Below, piece by piece: positions 1-6,760 of a stretch of DNA of 11,751 nt. The translations under genes and the position numbers were made by a program. Source of the DNA: CAZXMB01 sp964641715. Lineage in GTDB: Bacteria > Desulfobacterota > BSN033 > UBA1163. Under the pieces are notes generated by a model. That model saw only the letters and a program-made list of their open reading frames with translations, made no database searches and had not been told where the DNA came from. The DNA lies in contig CAZXMB010000099.1 in the NCBI GenBank assembly GCA_964641715.1, forward strand, positions 1 through 11,751, written 5' to 3'. Every line of letters begins with the position of its first letter. Positions within the stretch are counted from its first letter, which is position 1.

Positions 1-666
1 GAAGAAGAAGTCCTTAAAAAGATTTCAAAGAAGACAAAGCTCATCATCATCAATAGCCCGAACAATCCAACAGGGGCAATCTATCCAATAGAGGACCTGA
101 GGATGGTGGCAGGAATTGCCCGGGAGAGGGACCTTCTCATCCTCTCCGATGATATCTACGACAATTTTATCTTCGATGCCCCCTCCTGCCCCTGTATCGG
201 CCAGCTCTATGAGAAGACCCTTACCTTCGGTGGGTTTTCCAAGGGCTGGGCAATGACCGGATGGCGCCTCGGTTATGCCGCAGGCCCCCGGGAGATCCTC
301 CAACAGATGATTACCCTCCAGCAATACACCTTCTCCAGCGTCAACTCCTTTGCCCAGAAGGCAGCGATCAAGGCCCTCGATTTCAATGTGGAGGATTACA
401 TTCAAGGATACAGGAGGAAGAGAGACCTTATCTATGAAGGGTTAAAAGAAAAGTTTCGGGTCCGAAAACCTCAGGGGGCTTTCTACATCTTTCCGGAAGT
501 GCCCGGAGGAGATGGAGAGGCCTTTGTGGAAAGGGCGATTCAAAAGAATCTCTTTATCGTCCCGGGAACTGTCTTCTCCAAGAGGAACACCCATGTGAGG
601 ATCTCCTTCGCCGCCTCTGATGAAACCCTTCTCAGGGGAATTGATGTCCTCAACCGGATAGGTTAG
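1..666 (+). CDS. Class I/II PLP-dependent aminotransferase, 5'-truncated (C-terminal 221 residues)
   Basis: The reading frame is open from the first base, so the N-terminal part (roughly 170 residues for a family of about 390) lies outside the window. It transfers the amino group of an amino acid to a 2-oxo acid using pyridoxal phosphate in the cytoplasm. Visible fold-type I landmarks, numbered within the fragment, are NSPNNPTG at 18-25, the SDDIYDNF segment near 50-57, the PLP-binding Lys at 81 inside FSKGWAMTGWRLGY, and the substrate-carboxylate Arg at 200 in HVRISFA. Its stop (TAG 664-666) lies 16 bases before iorA, so the two are probably cotranscribed. That pairing suggests an aromatic or branched amino-acid substrate that supplies the oxo acid to the oxidoreductase. 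Family assignment is secure. Substrate specificity is inferred from context only, and annotation as a generic aspartate-type aminotransferase is equally possible. Confidence 0.93.
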   Translation, partial: EEEVLKKISKKTKLIIINSPNNPTGAIYPIEDLRMVAGIARERDLLILSDDIYDNFIFDAPSCPCIGQLYEKTLTFGGFSKGWAMTGWRLGYAAGPREILQQMITLQQYTFSSVNSFAQKAAIKALDFNVEDYIQGYRRKRDLIYEGLKEKFRVRKPQGAFYIFPEVPGGDGEAFVERAIQKNLFIVPGTVFSKRNTHVRISFAASDETLLRGIDVLNRIG

Positions 667-682
667 AATTTGTAATATTATA

Positions 683-2904
683 ATGATGAAAATGGAAAAT
701 AAGGTCTTACTTGGAAACGAAGCAATTGCCAGGGGGCTCGTGGAGAGCGGATGTCAATTTTTTGCAGCCTATCCGGGGACTCCCAGCTCGGAGATCCTTC
801 CTGCAGTGGTCCGCTTCAAAAAGGAAAATAACCTCGATATCTATGTCGAGTGGTCCACCAATGAAAAGGTTGCCTTTGAAAATGCCCTGGTGGCCTCCTA
901 CACTGGGAAACGGGCGGCTGTGGCCATGAAACAGGTTGGACTCAATGTCGCGACGGATCCGTTGATGAGTGCCGCCTATATCGGAACAATAGGTGGTTTT
1001 GTGATCATCAGTTGCGATGATCCCGGGCCTTTTTCTTCTCAAACTGAACAGGACACCCGCTTTATGGCGATGTTTGCGAAGGTTCCGGTCTTCGATCCCT
1101 CCAGTCCGAAAGAAGCTCAGCAGATATTGCCGATCGCCTTTGCCCTTTCCGAAAAATATCAGATCCCTGTCATCCTGCGACCCGTATTGAGGGTTTCCCA
1201 TGCCCAGCAAACCATCGCCTTCAATCCCATCCTCAAAATGGAAAGGAAAGCCAGCTTCCCCCGTAACCCACAGCGATGGAGCGCCACGCCCCGGTATCGG
1301 TTCACTCTTCATAAACAACTCAACCTCAAGCTCCAAAAGATCGCGGAAGAATTCAACTCGATGGCTGATCTCAATTTCATTGAGAATGATCGGGAGAGTG
1401 CGGTTTTGGGGATTATCGCAGGTGGAATCGGTTACGCCATCGCCCGGGATGTCCTCTCTGAGCTGGGACTCTGGAAAGAAATTCCCATCCTGAAAATAGG
1501 AACTCCCTTTCCTTTTCCTTCGGAGCTGGTGGAGGCCTTCATCGAAAAATGTGATCAGGTCCTCATTCTCGAAGAAACAGAACCCGTGATCGAACTTCAA
1601 ATCAGGGACAAATCAAAAATCCATGGACGGTTGGATGGCCTTCTTCCGAACGAAGGGGAGATGCTTCCCGAAGTGATCACCCGTGTGATCTCTGATCTCT
1701 GTAAAAAGCTCTCCATCCCTGTCGAGGAAATCCCTTCAACGGCACCTCTTGAGAAGCTGGTGGCCGGGCTTGGCCTGCCGGTTCGCCGGCCGACCCTTTG
1801 TTCAGGATGTCCTCATCGGGCTTCCTTCTTCGCCATTAAGAAGGCCTTTCCCAACGGGATTTTCACGAGCGATATTGGCTGCTATACCCTTGGAATGAAT
1901 CTGGAGGCTGTCGATACCTGCCATGATATGGGGGGAGCCATCACCTTTGCGAGTGGCCTCTATCAGGCTTACCACCAGGATGGTAAAGGGGTTCCCATTA
2001 TTGCCACGATCGGCGATTCCACCTTTTATCACTCCGGAACCCCCGGGCTTCTCAATGCCGTCTATAATGGGGCACGATTTGTTCTCGTCATCCTGGATAA
2101 CTCCATCACCGCCATGACAGGCATGCAACCCACTCCTGAATCCGGAGTGACGGCGGATGGGCATCCGGGTAAATCCCTTTCTCTTGAAGAACTGGTGAAG
2201 GGATGCGGGGTGAAATATATTCGGGTCATTAATCCCTACGATACCAAAGCGATGATCCGGGAAGTCGAAAAAGCCTATCAGCATACCGAGCAGCGAGAGG
2301 GTGGGATGGCCGTTCTCATCGCTCGTTACCCCTGCATCATCTATCAGAAAGCACAGCTCAAGGTGAATCCCATCAAGGTGGAAATCCGTCATACCCCTCC
2401 GTCCGAAAAGTCTCTTCCGGAGGTGAAAAACCGGGAGACGGACGAATCCCTCTATCCTGTGTTTCATGAGGAGCTTTGCGCCGAATGCGATACCTGTATG
2501 ATCCAGTGTCCGGAGGGAGCGATCTCCAAGGCCGAAGGCGTATATGTCATTGATCCCAGCAAATGCACGGGTTGTCGTGTTTGTGCTCAGGAGTGTCCCA
2601 CTTCGGCGATGGATATGCCTGCGGTGGGTGCCTGTATGGGTTGCGGGTACTGTCTCAAGCGATTCGAGTGCCCTTCCCTGATAAGAGGGGAGGATGGTCG
2701 CATAAGAATTGACAGATTGACCTGTGTGGACTGTGGCCTCTGNNNNNNNNNNNNNNNNNNNNNNNNNNNNNNNNNNNNNNNNNNNNNNNNNNNNNNNNNN
2801 NNNNNNNNNNNNNNNNNNNNNNNNNNNNNNNNNNNNNNNNNNCAGGTTCAATTGATCCAAAACGGACCTGTAAAACGGTCTACAAGGGGAGAGAGAGGAA
2901 GTGA
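683..2904 (+). CDS. iorA: Indolepyruvate ferredoxin oxidoreductase alpha subunit, extended with four Cys motifs; interrupted by an assembly gap
   Basis: Large subunit of the enzyme that converts aryl-pyruvates plus CoA and oxidised ferredoxin into aryl-acetyl-CoA, CO2 and reduced ferredoxin. The N-terminal domain opens with GNEAIARGLVESG and AAYPGTPSSEI. The TPP-binding domain has LCSGCPHRASF, GDS at 444-446, and NAVYNGARFVLVILDNS followed by TAMTGMQP. Four Cys clusters follow: C599/602/605/609P, C628/631/634/638P, C651/654/657/663P and C681/684/687 running into the gap. The last two resemble the usual IorA dicluster tail, so the first two look like an added 8Fe ferredoxin module. After the gap, the frame beginning at 2845 reads GSIDPKRTCK and stops at TGA 2902-2904. 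This completes a CPxGSI cluster motif, so I place the end there. ATGs at 683, 686 and 692 are all possible starts, and none has a clear ribosome binding site. Translation may be coupled to the upstream aminotransferase. Confidence 0.93.
2743..2842. other. Assembly gap, 100 Ns, probably a fixed-length placeholder
   Basis: Exactly 100 Ns interrupt the last ferredoxin motif of iorA. Before the gap the frame reads C-V-D-C-G-L-(TGN). After it, only the frame starting at 2845 gives a sensible end, (N)CA-GGT-TCA-ATT, read as [T/S/A/P]-G-S-I. Completing C-x2-C-x2-C-x3-C-P-x-G-S-I would need only about 17 missing bases, which is not the same length modulo 3 as 100. The continuous open frame across the Ns is therefore an artefact. 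Confidence 0.97.
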
Positions 2905-2920
2905 ATGGGAGCTACATAAG

Positions 2921-3505
2921 ATGAACATCCAGATGATTATTTCCGGTGTGGGGGGCCAGGGGGTTCTCCTGGTCACCCGAATCTTTTCTGCCATCGCTCT
3001 CAATGAAGGATACCCCATAATCGGTTCGGAGGATCATGGAATGAGCCAGAGGGGAGGGTCTGTCATGACCCATCTCAAAATCGGTAACTTCAATAGCCCT
3101 CTCGTGAAAAAAGGAGAGGCTGATATCCTCTTGTCTCTGGAGAAGAACGAGGCCTACAAAACCCTTCCCTATCTCAGACCTCCCACCCATGGACAAAATG
3201 GAGGTCTCTGTTTTGTTAACGCCCCGGACCCCAACGATATGAATCCCCAGATTAAAACCTATTTAGAAGAGAATGGGATTGAAATCCACATCTTTTCCGC
3301 AGATCGATTGGCCAAGGAGATGGGACTGTCCCAATCCACCAATATCGCTCTGATCGGTTTTGCAACCGCTCACCCAAGATTTCCATTTTCCTATGAAAAA
3401 CTGAAAAAAGCGATTGAAAAGGTTACTCATCCCGGATTTCGAGAATTGAATTTAAAGATCTTTGATAAGGCCTTCTCCGAAGGTAACAGCTTGAAAAGAG
3501 GATAA
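2921..3505 (+). CDS. iorB: Indolepyruvate ferredoxin oxidoreductase beta subunit
   Basis: Small (gamma-domain type) subunit of the aryl-pyruvate:ferredoxin oxidoreductase, 194 residues, which is normal for stand-alone IorB. It starts with MNIQMIISGVGGQGVLLVTR, the family's glycine-rich GxGGQG motif, followed by SEDHGMSQRGGSVMTHL near residues 39-55 and the DILLSLEKNEAYKTLPYL segment, all typical of the pyruvate/2-ketoacid oxidoreductase gamma domain (PF01558). The ATG at 2921 is preceded by GGGAG at 2907-2911 with 9-base spacing and lies 16 bases after the predicted iorA stop, so the two subunits are translated from one message. An apparent in-frame fusion to IorA exists only because the 100-N gap happens to keep a frame open. 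The stop is TAA at 3503-3505, with no obvious terminator hairpin directly after it. Confidence 0.95.
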   Translation: MNIQMIISGVGGQGVLLVTRIFSAIALNEGYPIIGSEDHGMSQRGGSVMTHLKIGNFNSPLVKKGEADILLSLEKNEAYKTLPYLRPPTHGQNGGLCFVNAPDPNDMNPQIKTYLEENGIEIHIFSADRLAKEMGLSQSTNIALIGFATAHPRFPFSYEKLKKAIEKVTHPGFRELNLKIFDKAFSEGNSLKRG

Positions 3506-3554
3506 TTTTTTTCAAATCCCCTCACCACTCCTGCATTACGAATTCTTCCATGAT

Positions 3555-3583
3555 TTGACAACCCGGGGGAAAAGGATTATTTT
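3555..3583 (+). promoter_or_regulatory. Candidate sigma-70-type promoter for the HtrA gene
   Basis: A perfect TTGACA at 3555-3560 is followed after 17 bases by TATTTT at 3578-3583, which matches four of six bases of the -10 consensus. The start of transcription would fall near 3590, leaving a leader of about 25 bases with the ribosome binding site. The -35 is strong and the -10 only fair. Confidence 0.45.
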
Positions 3584-3613
3584 TTTATTATCAATATCTT
3601 GAAGGAGTAAAGG

Positions 3614-5062
3614 ATGAATAAAAAAACAGCTAAAATTTTTATTTTAAGTATCTCCCTTTTTGCCCTCCTGTTTGGCCTCTTCTTCTGTATGGACCGGGAC
3701 AAGGCCAATTCACTTCCTAAAAATGATAAACTGACCACTGCGAGATCCCTTGGTCAGGCCTTTGTGGAGGTGGCAAAGAAAGTTCAGCCGTCTGTCGTCA
3801 ATATCACGACCGAGAAAACGATTACGATGAAACCCTGGGATAGATTTGGCGAAGACTTTTTCAAGGGAAGCCCTTTTGAAGATTTCTTCAGGGGATTCGG
3901 GCCCAGAGAAAAAGGAAAGGAGTATCACCAAAAACAGAGGAGTGGCGGATCAGGGGTGATCGTTGATAAGGAGGGTTATATCCTCACCAACAATCACGTG
4001 ATCGAAGGTGCGGATAAGGTCAAGGTCCGCCTCCATGACGGAAGGGAATTTACGGCAACGATGAAAGGTCAGGACTCAAGAACAGACCTTGCCGTCCTTC
4101 ATATCAAGGCAAAAGATCTTCCGGTGGCCACTCTCGGAGATTCGGACAAGCTCGATGTGGGAGAATGGGCCATTGCTATCGGAAGCCCTTTCGGATTGGA
4201 GCATACGGTGACCGTGGGAGTCATCAGTGCCAAGGGTCGCTCCGGATTGGGAACTGGGACATATGAAGATTTCATCCAGACCGACGCCTCCATTAACCCC
4301 GGCAATAGCGGAGGGCCGCTGATCAATATCGATGGGGAGGTCATCGGCATCAATGCCATGATCATTCAACCGGGAACAGGAATAGGGTTTGCCATCCCCA
4401 TCAATATGGCGAAACAGATTCTCAACGATCTCATTAAGACGGGAAAGGTCGTCCGTCCCTGGTTGGGAATCAGCGTCCAGGACCTTACCCCTGAGATGAT
4501 GGAACATTTCAAAATAAAAGAAAAAGAAGGGGTCCTTGTAGGACAGGTCTATTCGGGAACGGGCGCTGAAAAGGCGGGATTGGCTTCAGGGGATATCATC
4601 AAATCCGTGGATGATAAACCCGTAAAAAACGTAAACGAACTCGTGAAGGAGATCCAGAAAAAGAAGGTCGGCCAGAACGTTAAGCTCAACATCCTCAGGG
4701 ATGGAAAACCGATGACCTTTGAGATCACCACCTCTGCAATGCCGGATAAAGCAGAATTGCAAAAGGAGAGGGAAAGCGAAGAGAAATTAGGGGCAAGAGT
4801 TCAGGAATTGACGCCTCAGCTTGCGGCTCGTTACCAGATCTCAGGGATCAAACATGGGGCAGTCGTAATCAGTGTGGAAGATGGAAGCCTTGCTGATGAG
4901 ATCGGGCTTCAGGAAGGGGATGTCATTCTTGAAATCAACCGGAAGAAGATTGACAAGATGAAAGATTTCGAAAAGGCGATGAAGGATGTCAATCTCGAGA
5001 AAGGAATCCTCTTTCACATCCATCGGAAAGGGAGTAGCTTCTATCTGACCTTCAAAAAATAA
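3614..5062 (+). CDS. Periplasmic serine protease/chaperone, HtrA/DegP (Do) family, two PDZ domains
   Basis: An envelope protease that degrades or refolds misfolded proteins. The 482 residues match the usual DegP length. A Lys-containing N-terminus and hydrophobic stretch at about 8-24 (IFILSISLFALLFGLFF) indicate Sec export as a signal or membrane anchor. C25 follows but the preceding LFF is a poor lipobox. The trypsin-like domain has the catalytic triad H128 (TNNHVIEGAD), D158 (DSRTDLAVL) and S232 (GNSGGPL). Two PDZ domains follow: about 275-375 (WLGISVQDLTPEM, SGDIIKSVDDKPV) and about 390-482 (LGARVQELTPQL, EGDVILEINRKKI). The start ATG at 3614 has GGAG about seven bases upstream. The gene faces the DUF1844 gene and sits about 640 bases from rpoH, a plausible stress-response grouping. 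DegP, DegQ and DegS-like members cannot be told apart here, although two PDZ domains argue against DegS. Confidence 0.95.
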   Translation: MNKKTAKIFILSISLFALLFGLFFCMDRDKANSLPKNDKLTTARSLGQAFVEVAKKVQPSVVNITTEKTITMKPWDRFGEDFFKGSPFEDFFRGFGPREKGKEYHQKQRSGGSGVIVDKEGYILTNNHVIEGADKVKVRLHDGREFTATMKGQDSRTDLAVLHIKAKDLPVATLGDSDKLDVGEWAIAIGSPFGLEHTVTVGVISAKGRSGLGTGTYEDFIQTDASINPGNSGGPLINIDGEVIGINAMIIQPGTGIGFAIPINMAKQILNDLIKTGKVVRPWLGISVQDLTPEMMEHFKIKEKEGVLVGQVYSGTGAEKAGLASGDIIKSVDDKPVKNVNELVKEIQKKKVGQNVKLNILRDGKPMTFEITTSAMPDKAELQKERESEEKLGARVQELTPQLAARYQISGIKHGAVVISVEDGSLADEIGLQEGDVILEINRKKIDKMKDFEKAMKDVNLEKGILFHIHRKGSSFYLTFKK

Positions 5063-5064
5063 AA

Positions 5065-5162
5065 AAACATGGAAGGGTGGAATGCTGGGATATGGGGTTT
5101 AAATGCGAATAAAAATTTTTGCCCATCATTTCGTGGTTCCACTGTTCCATTATTCCATGTTT
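5065..5162. terminator. Imperfect inverted repeat in the convergent gap; candidate bidirectional terminator
   Basis: AAACATGGAA at 5065-5074 is the exact reverse complement of TTCCATGTTT at 5153-5162. Inside it, TGGAA (5078-5082) pairs with TTCCA (5145-5149), and further partial pairing continues toward the loop. It occupies nearly the whole space between the convergent HtrA and DUF1844 stops. Read on the minus strand, the stem is followed at once by a long T-rich run, which suits termination of the DUF1844 transcript. Plus-strand termination is less clear because the loop is long. Confidence 0.5.
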
Positions 5163-5166
5163 ACTT

Positions 5167-5565
5167 TTATCCCGCTACCTTCACATACTTCATCCTCAAA
5201 TCAAAAAGGATATTGTCAATAAATTTTTCTTCATCAGCGGTCAGATTCCCTTTCGTTTTCTCTTTGAACATCCCGATGAGGTCTATGGTCTGTTTGGCTA
5301 AGGGAAGATTTTTAGACTGTTTCTGTGTGAACGGATCCTGAATCTCTCCCAGCTGGATGAGGACCGAAGTGCTCAATGAAAAAATGAAGTTAATAAAATT
5401 GATCTCAGGCAGGGGAATCTCCCTTCCCCGGATTTCTTCTTTTGGGACTTCTTCTTTAACAGTCTCTTCATTGGGGCCCTTTTCTTCCTCCTTCTTAGCG
5501 CTAAACCTTTTGTCCCTTACAACAAAACTCTTTTCCTGATCCTCTCTCTCTCTATCGCTAACCAT
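5167..5565 (-). CDS. DUF1844 family protein
   Basis: A 132-residue protein of unknown function. Residues 1-54 are highly charged and rich in E, K and R, probably disordered. Residues about 55-128 match the DUF1844 pattern as I know it: INFINFIFSLSTSVLIQLGEI, then the strongly typical NLPLAKQTIDLIGM, then EKTKGNLTADEEKFI and LFDLRMKYV near the C-terminus. No enzyme motif is visible, and there is no signal peptide. The start is the ATG at 5565, preceded on the minus strand by GGAGG with six-base spacing, which is a strong ribosome binding site. It is divergent from rpoH across 133 bases containing the CIRCE operator and convergent with the HtrA gene. The position between two protein-stress genes is suggestive but does not establish a role. 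Confidence 0.88.
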   Translation of the reverse strand: MVSDREREDQEKSFVVRDKRFSAKKEEEKGPNEETVKEEVPKEEIRGREIPLPEINFINFIFSLSTSVLIQLGEIQDPFTQKQSKNLPLAKQTIDLIGMFKEKTKGNLTADEEKFIDNILFDLRMKYVKVAG

Positions 5566-5620
5566 AAAAACCTCCGGCTTATTAAAATTATTAATAAAAT
5601 CATATAGATAAATATTAGAC

Positions 5621-5649
5621 TTGACTTCCGGCCTTCAATCTATTATATT
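5621..5649 (+). promoter_or_regulatory. Sigma-70-type promoter of rpoH
   Basis: TTGACT at 5621-5626 (five of six matches), a 17-base spacer, then TATATT at 5644-5649 (five of six). Transcription would start near 5656, inside the CIRCE element that begins two bases after the -10 box, the classic geometry for repression. This predicts that a housekeeping sigma factor transcribes rpoH. Confidence 0.75.
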
Positions 5650-5650
5650 A

Positions 5651-5677
5651 TTAGCACTCCATTTTAATGAGTGCTAA
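5651..5677. promoter_or_regulatory. CIRCE element (HrcA operator), perfect match
   Basis: TTAGCACTC at 5651-5659, a 9-base spacer (5660-5668), then GAGTGCTAA at 5669-5677: both arms and the spacing match the CIRCE consensus exactly. CIRCE is bound by the heat-sensitive repressor HrcA and usually sits before groESL or hrcA-grpE-dnaK. Here it overlaps the predicted rpoH transcription start, 22 bases before the rpoH start codon. It lies 85 bases upstream of the divergent DUF1844 gene and could also influence it. Confidence 0.97.
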
Positions 5678-5698
5678 AGCTCGGTAGAGGTAAATATA

Positions 5699-6553
5699 AT
5701 GTCAAATTTGCCTGTTGTCAAAAGTTCTTTAGAGAACTATCTTTTGCAAATTAACCAATTTCCTCTTTTAACTCCTGAGGAAGAATTCCAACTTGCCGTA
5801 AGATACCGTAAAAACAATGATGATATTGATGCGGCTCATAAATTAATTACATCAAACCTAAGGTTTGTTGTCAAGGTAGCCCTCGGGTATCGGTCTTACG
5901 GGTTTAAACTGGTTGATCTTATTCAGGAAGGTAATATCGGCCTGATGATGGCAGTGAAAAAGTTTAATCCTTATAAAGGGTATCGATTCATATCCTATGC
6001 GATCTGGTGGATCAGGGCCTATATCCAGAATTTCATCATTAAGACCTGGAGCCTGGTCAAGATCGGGACAACACAAGCCCAAAAGAAACTCTTCTATAAA
6101 ATTGGAAAGATCAGAAAGGCATTGGAGTCGGGTGAGGAGAATGAAAAAAAATATGAACTTTTAGCTCGCGATTTGGATGTTGCGAAAGAGGATATCATTG
6201 AGATGGAGCAGAGGATGGCTGCAAGAGACCTCTCCCTCGATGCTCCCTTTGACGAAGGGCAGGAACTGACCCATCTTGACCTCCTTAAAGAAGAGTCTCC
6301 GAATCAAGAAGAAGCGATCGCTCAGGAAGAAGAAAAAAGGATTCGAGAGCGCGAGGTTCAACATGCCATGAAACGTTTAAACGAAAAAGAGGCCTTCGTG
6401 ATTAAAAATAGGGTCATGGCGGATGAGCCACTCACCCTCCAGGAAATTGGGGATCACCTCAAGCTCTCCCGGGAGCGGGTAAGACAAATTGAGAGTGAGG
6501 CCCTCAAAAAACTGAGAAGGGAAATAAGGAGCCGGGTGCAACCGGAAGCCTAA
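5699..6553 (+). CDS. rpoH: RNA polymerase heat-shock sigma factor (sigma-32, RpoH)
   Basis: The alternative sigma factor that directs RNA polymerase to heat-shock promoters. The 284 residues match RpoH length. Region 2 is complete: ITSNLRFVVKVALGYRSYG, DLIQEGNIGLMMAVKKFNPYKG and RFISYAIWWIRAYIQNFI. The RpoH box follows as Q128-KKLFYKIG, which separates RpoH from RpoD and RpoS. Region 4 ends the protein with TLQEIGDHLKLSRERVRQIE, a helix-turn-helix recognising the -35 element. The ATG at 5699 is preceded by AGAGG with eight-base spacing. Regulation is unusually legible: a sigma-70-type promoter runs straight into a perfect CIRCE operator. HrcA would therefore repress rpoH when chaperones are plentiful and release it on heat stress, linking the negative (HrcA) and positive (sigma-32) heat-shock circuits. 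The 207-base spacer downstream holds a repeat structure rather than a simple terminator. Confidence 0.95.
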   Translation: MSNLPVVKSSLENYLLQINQFPLLTPEEEFQLAVRYRKNNDDIDAAHKLITSNLRFVVKVALGYRSYGFKLVDLIQEGNIGLMMAVKKFNPYKGYRFISYAIWWIRAYIQNFIIKTWSLVKIGTTQAQKKLFYKIGKIRKALESGEENEKKYELLARDLDVAKEDIIEMEQRMAARDLSLDAPFDEGQELTHLDLLKEESPNQEEAIAQEEEKRIREREVQHAMKRLNEKEAFVIKNRVMADEPLTLQEIGDHLKLSRERVRQIESEALKKLRREIRSRVQPEA

Positions 6554-6590
6554 TAAAGTTATACAAACCTATTAGAAACAACCAATCGCT

Positions 6591-6721
6591 AAATTCCAAT
6601 AACCAAATAATCACCAATGACCAATACCTAAAAAAGAATTTGATCATTGGTAAATTGATGATTGGAAATTATTTGCCTGCCTGCCGCAGGCAGGGATATT
6701 GGTGCTTGGTTATTGGAATTT
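6591..6721. repeat. Long interrupted palindrome with an internal GC-rich hairpin
   Basis: A 16-base arm at 6591-6606 (AAATTCCAATAACCAA) has its perfect reverse complement at 6706-6721. A second complementary segment, CACCAAT, continues inward with a small bulge. Competing internal pairs exist, for example ACCAATGA (6613-6620) with TCATTGGT (6644-6651). The sequence is built from degenerate CCAAT/ATTGG units. It fills most of the rpoH-to-FmdB spacer and could fold in RNA or act as a nested terminator, but no function is evident. Confidence 0.8.
6676..6694. repeat. Perfect GC-rich hairpin, CCTGCCTGC / GCAGGCAGG
   Basis: CCTGCCTGC at 6676-6684 and GCAGGCAGG at 6686-6694 are perfect reverse complements separated by one C, so the real loop must open a few pairs. 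It is GC-rich within a very AT-rich spacer, which makes it look like an inserted repeat unit inside the larger palindrome. It is not followed by a T run, so it is not a standard intrinsic terminator. Confidence 0.8.
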
Positions 6722-6760
6722 TAAATAATCGCATGAAATAGGTTGGAGGAGGTTGTTGGA

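Noticed and set aside
707..1600. Long minus-strand open frame opposite iorA, and similar antisense frames opposite coaBC and htrA
   Set aside because: The plus-strand protein has clear family motifs throughout. The antisense translations lack recognisable motifs and ribosome binding sites, as expected for shadow frames in biased-codon genes.
683..3505. A single 940-residue IorA-IorB fusion protein
   Set aside because: The frame stays open only because Ns cannot encode a stop and 100 bases happen to keep register. The real iorA tail (GSIDPK...) is in another frame with a stop at 2902-2904, and iorB has its own start and ribosome binding site.
3490..3525. Possible sigma-32 promoter upstream of htrA (CTTGAAA at 3490-3496)
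   Set aside because: The only CCCC-containing -10-like segment is about 21 bases away, too far for a sigma-32 promoter. The box also lies at the end of iorB, and TTGACA at 3555 is a better candidate.
5069..5341. Plus-strand open frame between htrA and rpoH
   Set aside because: It overlaps the inverted repeat and the DUF1844 gene on the other strand, has no ribosome binding site and no family resemblance.
5651..5677. rpoH thermosensor RNA (ROSE-like) formed by the CIRCE hairpin
   Set aside because: The arms match the DNA operator exactly, and the hairpin does not sequester the AGAGG ribosome binding site at 5686-5690, so a DNA operator is the simpler explanation, although a secondary RNA effect cannot be excluded.
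6591..6721. CRISPR array or insertion-sequence ends
   Set aside because: The repeats are inverted rather than regularly spaced direct repeats, there are no spacers of uniform size, and no transposase fragment or target duplication is visible.
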